64,000 nucleotides of DNA from Gimesia maris. GTDB lineage: Bacteria > Planctomycetota > Planctomycetia > Planctomycetales > Planctomycetaceae. The notes under the pieces were generated by a model, which did no database searches, was not told where the DNA came from, and saw nothing but the letters and a program-made list of their open reading frames with translations. The position numbers were made by a program, and so were the translations under genes. The stretch's first letter is position 1; every line of letters begins with the position of its first letter. The stretch lies in NCBI RefSeq assembly GCF_008298035.1, contig NZ_CP042910.1, forward strand, positions 4,479,001 to 4,543,000, given 5' to 3'. Of this stretch, positions 61,861-64,000 are shown one piece after another.

Positions 61861-62374
61861 GATGGTGGGTTTCCTGTTGAGTCTTAAAGTGGGACGTATT
61901 TTTGTGGCAGAGCCGGTTTATGCTTTTGGGTAGAATTGTAATTATAACATAAACGGCCCGCGATACGTCAATTGAGACAGCGGGTCGAAGTGTGTGCAAA
62001 TTCGTAATTTGTTCTGCAACCGGATATGTTATCGTCTCCCATGTTTTTCATAATCGGTAAACCTGAGCTTCTCTATTTAACTGAATTCTGGAACTGTTCC
62101 AGGTCTGTTTGCTCCTTATCTTAACTTCGTGTTCCCTGCCTCTCAAAGCCCTGCTGTTTGTCACATCCTGAAGTTGCTCGATATCTCATCAACAATTTCA
62201 AAGTAGACCTCGTCAGGCAAATGCTCCTGAAACCTGAGAAGTGTTATTTAATTTCCTCGCATGAATTAGAACGACGGTCTGTGCGATCAGAACTGAAACC
62301 AACAGATAGCGAACTGTTCTTTACGTTATTATTAACTTACACTCACGTGCAGACGCTACGTTTTCTGGCAGTTG
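61861..62374. other. Divergent intergenic stretch
   Basis: The bases between the divergent oxidoreductase gene and the DUF1592-type gene. Besides the promoter at its right end I see no gene, repeat or structure. Confidence 0.5.
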
Positions 62375-62403
62375 TTTACACTGACATATGCAGAAACTAT
62401 AAT
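62375..62403 (+). promoter_or_regulatory. Sigma-70-like promoter of the DUF1592-type gene
   Basis: TTTACA (62375-62380) and the consensus TATAAT (62398-62403) have a 17-base spacer. A start site near 62410 would give a 30-base leader containing GGAGGAG before the ATG at 62440. Confidence 0.65.
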
Positions 62404-62439
62404 GAGTGGGTACGATTATTGTGTCGGAGGAGTTTAGCA

Positions 62440-64000
62440 ATGTCAGTGTTAGAGGCGCGTTTTGTTCGCGGTGTGATTGCCGGATTGGTGTGGGGGTTGT
62501 GGGTCTGTCCGCAGGCTGGGCTTGCTGCATCGAAAGAGAACAAAGCGCTGGCGGCGCGGAAAGCGGAAGCGGAGCAGTTTTTCAGCAAGCAGATCAAGCC
62601 GTTCATTAAAAAATATTGCATCGACTGCCATCAGAACCGTCGGCCGACGGAAGCCGGTCTTAGCTTTGACCCGGCTCTACGAAGTCCCGGGCATGCGGCC
62701 TTCAGTGAGAAATGGAAAAAGTCGGCGGCCCGCGTGAAAGCACATGACATGCCGCCGGAAGGACTGGATCAGCCGTCCGACAAAGAACGTCAGATGTTTG
62801 CAAAATGGATGCAGCAGATAAAATATCTCAGTCCGAAAGATCCTGGTCCATTTGTCATTCGGCGGCTCACCAAAACGGAATATGGCAACACGCTGCACGA
62901 TCTGCTGGGCGTCGATCCTGACATCGTCGCCAGTCTGCCTGACGAAGTCAGCGGCGAAGGATATCTCAATTCGCTCTCCCCGCTGCAACTCGAACAGTAT
63001 CTGGCCATCTCCGAAAAAGTCCTGAATCAGGTGGTCGCTCCGGAAGGGAAACCGCCGACCGCCATTCAGTTAGAACTCTTTGGCGAACCGCCAACGTCCG
63101 AGACCGACGCTAAGTCAAATGCCCGCAAGCTTGCAAAGTCATTGGCGCGCAGCGCCTACCGTCGTCCCCCCTCTGCTGCCGAAGTGGATGTCCTGCTCAA
63201 AGTTTTTGAACTGGGAAGACAGAACGACCTCAGCTACCAGGCATCCTGTCGTCTAATGCTCAAGGCAATTCTGGTTTCCCCGCAGTTTCTGTTTATCACG
63301 CCGGCGAGAGAAGTGGAGACTGAAAAGGGGATTGTACCCCTTGATGATTATCAGCTTGCCTCGCGTCTGTCTTATCTGTTATGGGCTACCATGCCCGACG
63401 CTGAATTGCTGACGCTGGCAGACCAGGGAAAACTCCACGAGCTGCCGGTGTTGAAAGATCAGGTCACGCGGATGTTGATGGACCCGCGTTCGCGGGCCCT
63501 GTTTGACGGCTTTGGCGCACAGTGGCTCAAGCTGGGAAATCTGCACACGCGAACCTTTGACCCGAAGAAATTCCCGCAGATGACCGCCGCCCTGCGCAGC
63601 GCGATGTATGATGAAGCCCGGCTCTTTTTCGAAAGCATCGTGCGGGAGAACCGCAGCGTTTCGGAGTTTATCGACAGCGATTACACCTTCCTCAATGGAA
63701 ATCTGGCGTCGATTTATGGTCTGGAAAATACTGTCACCGGCCCCGAGATGCGTAAGGTCAAACTGACCAACGGAAATCGCGGCGGAATCCTGGGAATGCC
63801 CGGCGTGCTGGCGGCGACTTCGTTCCCTAACCGCACCAGCCCTGTCAATCGTGGTGTCTGGGTGCTGGAACAGGTGCTCGGGGATCATGTCCCTGCCGCT
63901 CCGCCCGATGTGCCTTCACTGGAGAAGCAGGACCAAAAACAGATCGCCAGTCTGACGTTGCGCGAACGCACCGAACTGCACCGCTCCGAGGCGGTCTGTG
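62440..64000 (+). CDS. DUF1587/1592/1588/1595-type planctomycete cytochrome protein (3-prime end missing)
   Basis: An open frame from the ATG at 62440 to the window edge, 520 codons so far. The start follows GGAGGAG. A signal peptide ([20 protein letters not shown]) is followed by a haem-binding CIDCH with KAHDMPPEG as the ligand side. Then come DUF1587 ([20 protein letters not shown]), DUF1595 ([20 protein letters not shown]), DUF1592 ([20 protein letters not shown]) and the start of DUF1588 ([20 protein letters not shown]). Full-length members usually run 750-850 residues, ending in DUF1585, so roughly 250-300 residues are outside the window. These exported proteins usually pair with a DUF1552 gene next door. 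Probably an envelope redox protein. Confidence 0.9.
   Translation, partial: MSVLEARFVRGVIAGLVWGLWVCPQAGLAASKENKALAARKAEAEQFFSKQIKPFIKKYCIDCHQNRRPTEAGLSFDPALRSPGHAAFSEKWKKSAARVKAHDMPPEGLDQPSDKERQMFAKWMQQIKYLSPKDPGPFVIRRLTKTEYGNTLHDLLGVDPDIVASLPDEVSGEGYLNSLSPLQLEQYLAISEKVLNQVVAPEGKPPTAIQLELFGEPPTSETDAKSNARKLAKSLARSAYRRPPSAAEVDVLLKVFELGRQNDLSYQASCRLMLKAILVSPQFLFITPAREVETEKGIVPLDDYQLASRLSYLLWATMPDAELLTLADQGKLHELPVLKDQVTRMLMDPRSRALFDGFGAQWLKLGNLHTRTFDPKKFPQMTAALRSAMYDEARLFFESIVRENRSVSEFIDSDYTFLNGNLASIYGLENTVTGPEMRKVKLTNGNRGGILGMPGVLAATSFPNRTSPVNRGVWVLEQVLGDHVPAAPPDVPSLEKQDQKQIASLTLRERTELHRSEAVC

Overview
The window looks like a Planctomycetota chromosome, probably close to Gimesia or a related Planctomycetaceae genus (phylum well supported, genus inferred). 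The evidence is the dense set of phylum-typical families: DUF1501 proteins, a cytochrome-c/DUF1549/DUF1553 protein with a LamG insert, a DUF1587/1592/1588/1595-type protein, a DUF1559 pilin-like protein, an ECF sigma factor plus FecR-type pair, sulfatase, sialidase, a Tat-exported Gfo/Idh/MocA oxidoreductase, and paired ExbD proteins.

Region 1 (1-17.7 kb) is chromosomal backbone. An ExbB/TolQ tail and two ExbD/TolR proteins (one with an N-terminal zinc ribbon) lead into a very large FHA plus beta-propeller membrane protein, a TPR plus family-5 solute-binding-like protein, an exported unknown and a MOSC protein, all co-directional. csrA, a Tat-exported TIM-barrel protein, htpG, a halogenase-like flavoprotein and an aldehyde dehydrogenase of the 2,5-dioxovalerate type follow.

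Region 2 (17.7-27.9 kb) is a 10.1 kb integrative element in tRNA-Lys(TTT). It is bounded by a perfect 51 bp direct repeat at 17754-17804 and 27873-27923. It carries a tyrosine integrase beside attL, two small HTH/excisionase-like genes, one phage structural gene (a prohead-protease/major-capsid fusion) with small companions, an AT-rich cargo gene of the nucleoside-2-deoxyribosyltransferase-like fold, a possible 80 nt small RNA with its own promoter and terminator, and at least 15 nested palindromes, most of them in arrays on both sides of a 300-residue unknown gene. No terminase, portal or tail gene was recognised, so it resembles a satellite or a reduced prophage.

Region 3 (27.9-36.6 kb) may be an older island at the same tRNA site: a diverged tRNA 3-prime end plus its terminator recurs at 36541-36670. 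It contains a Hint-domain nuclease toxin overlapping an Imm11-like immunity gene, a decayed second copy of the toxin leader, an intact IS4-family element with target duplication, and a 1193-residue exported protein of unknown function.

Region 4 (36.8-64 kb) is again backbone/accessory. It opens with a fusion of 2-Cys peroxiredoxin and Ser/Thr kinase. A minus-strand operon of sigma factor, FecR-like protein, cytochrome/DUF1549/1553 protein and DUF1501 protein follows. A conserved ~40 bp element upstream of the sigma gene is repeated upstream of the DUF1559 gene and is a candidate sigma-specific promoter. Then come another DUF1501, a sialidase, a TPR membrane protein, a sulfatase with a duplicated tail, a Gfo/Idh/MocA oxidoreductase and a truncated DUF1592-type cytochrome protein running off the right edge.
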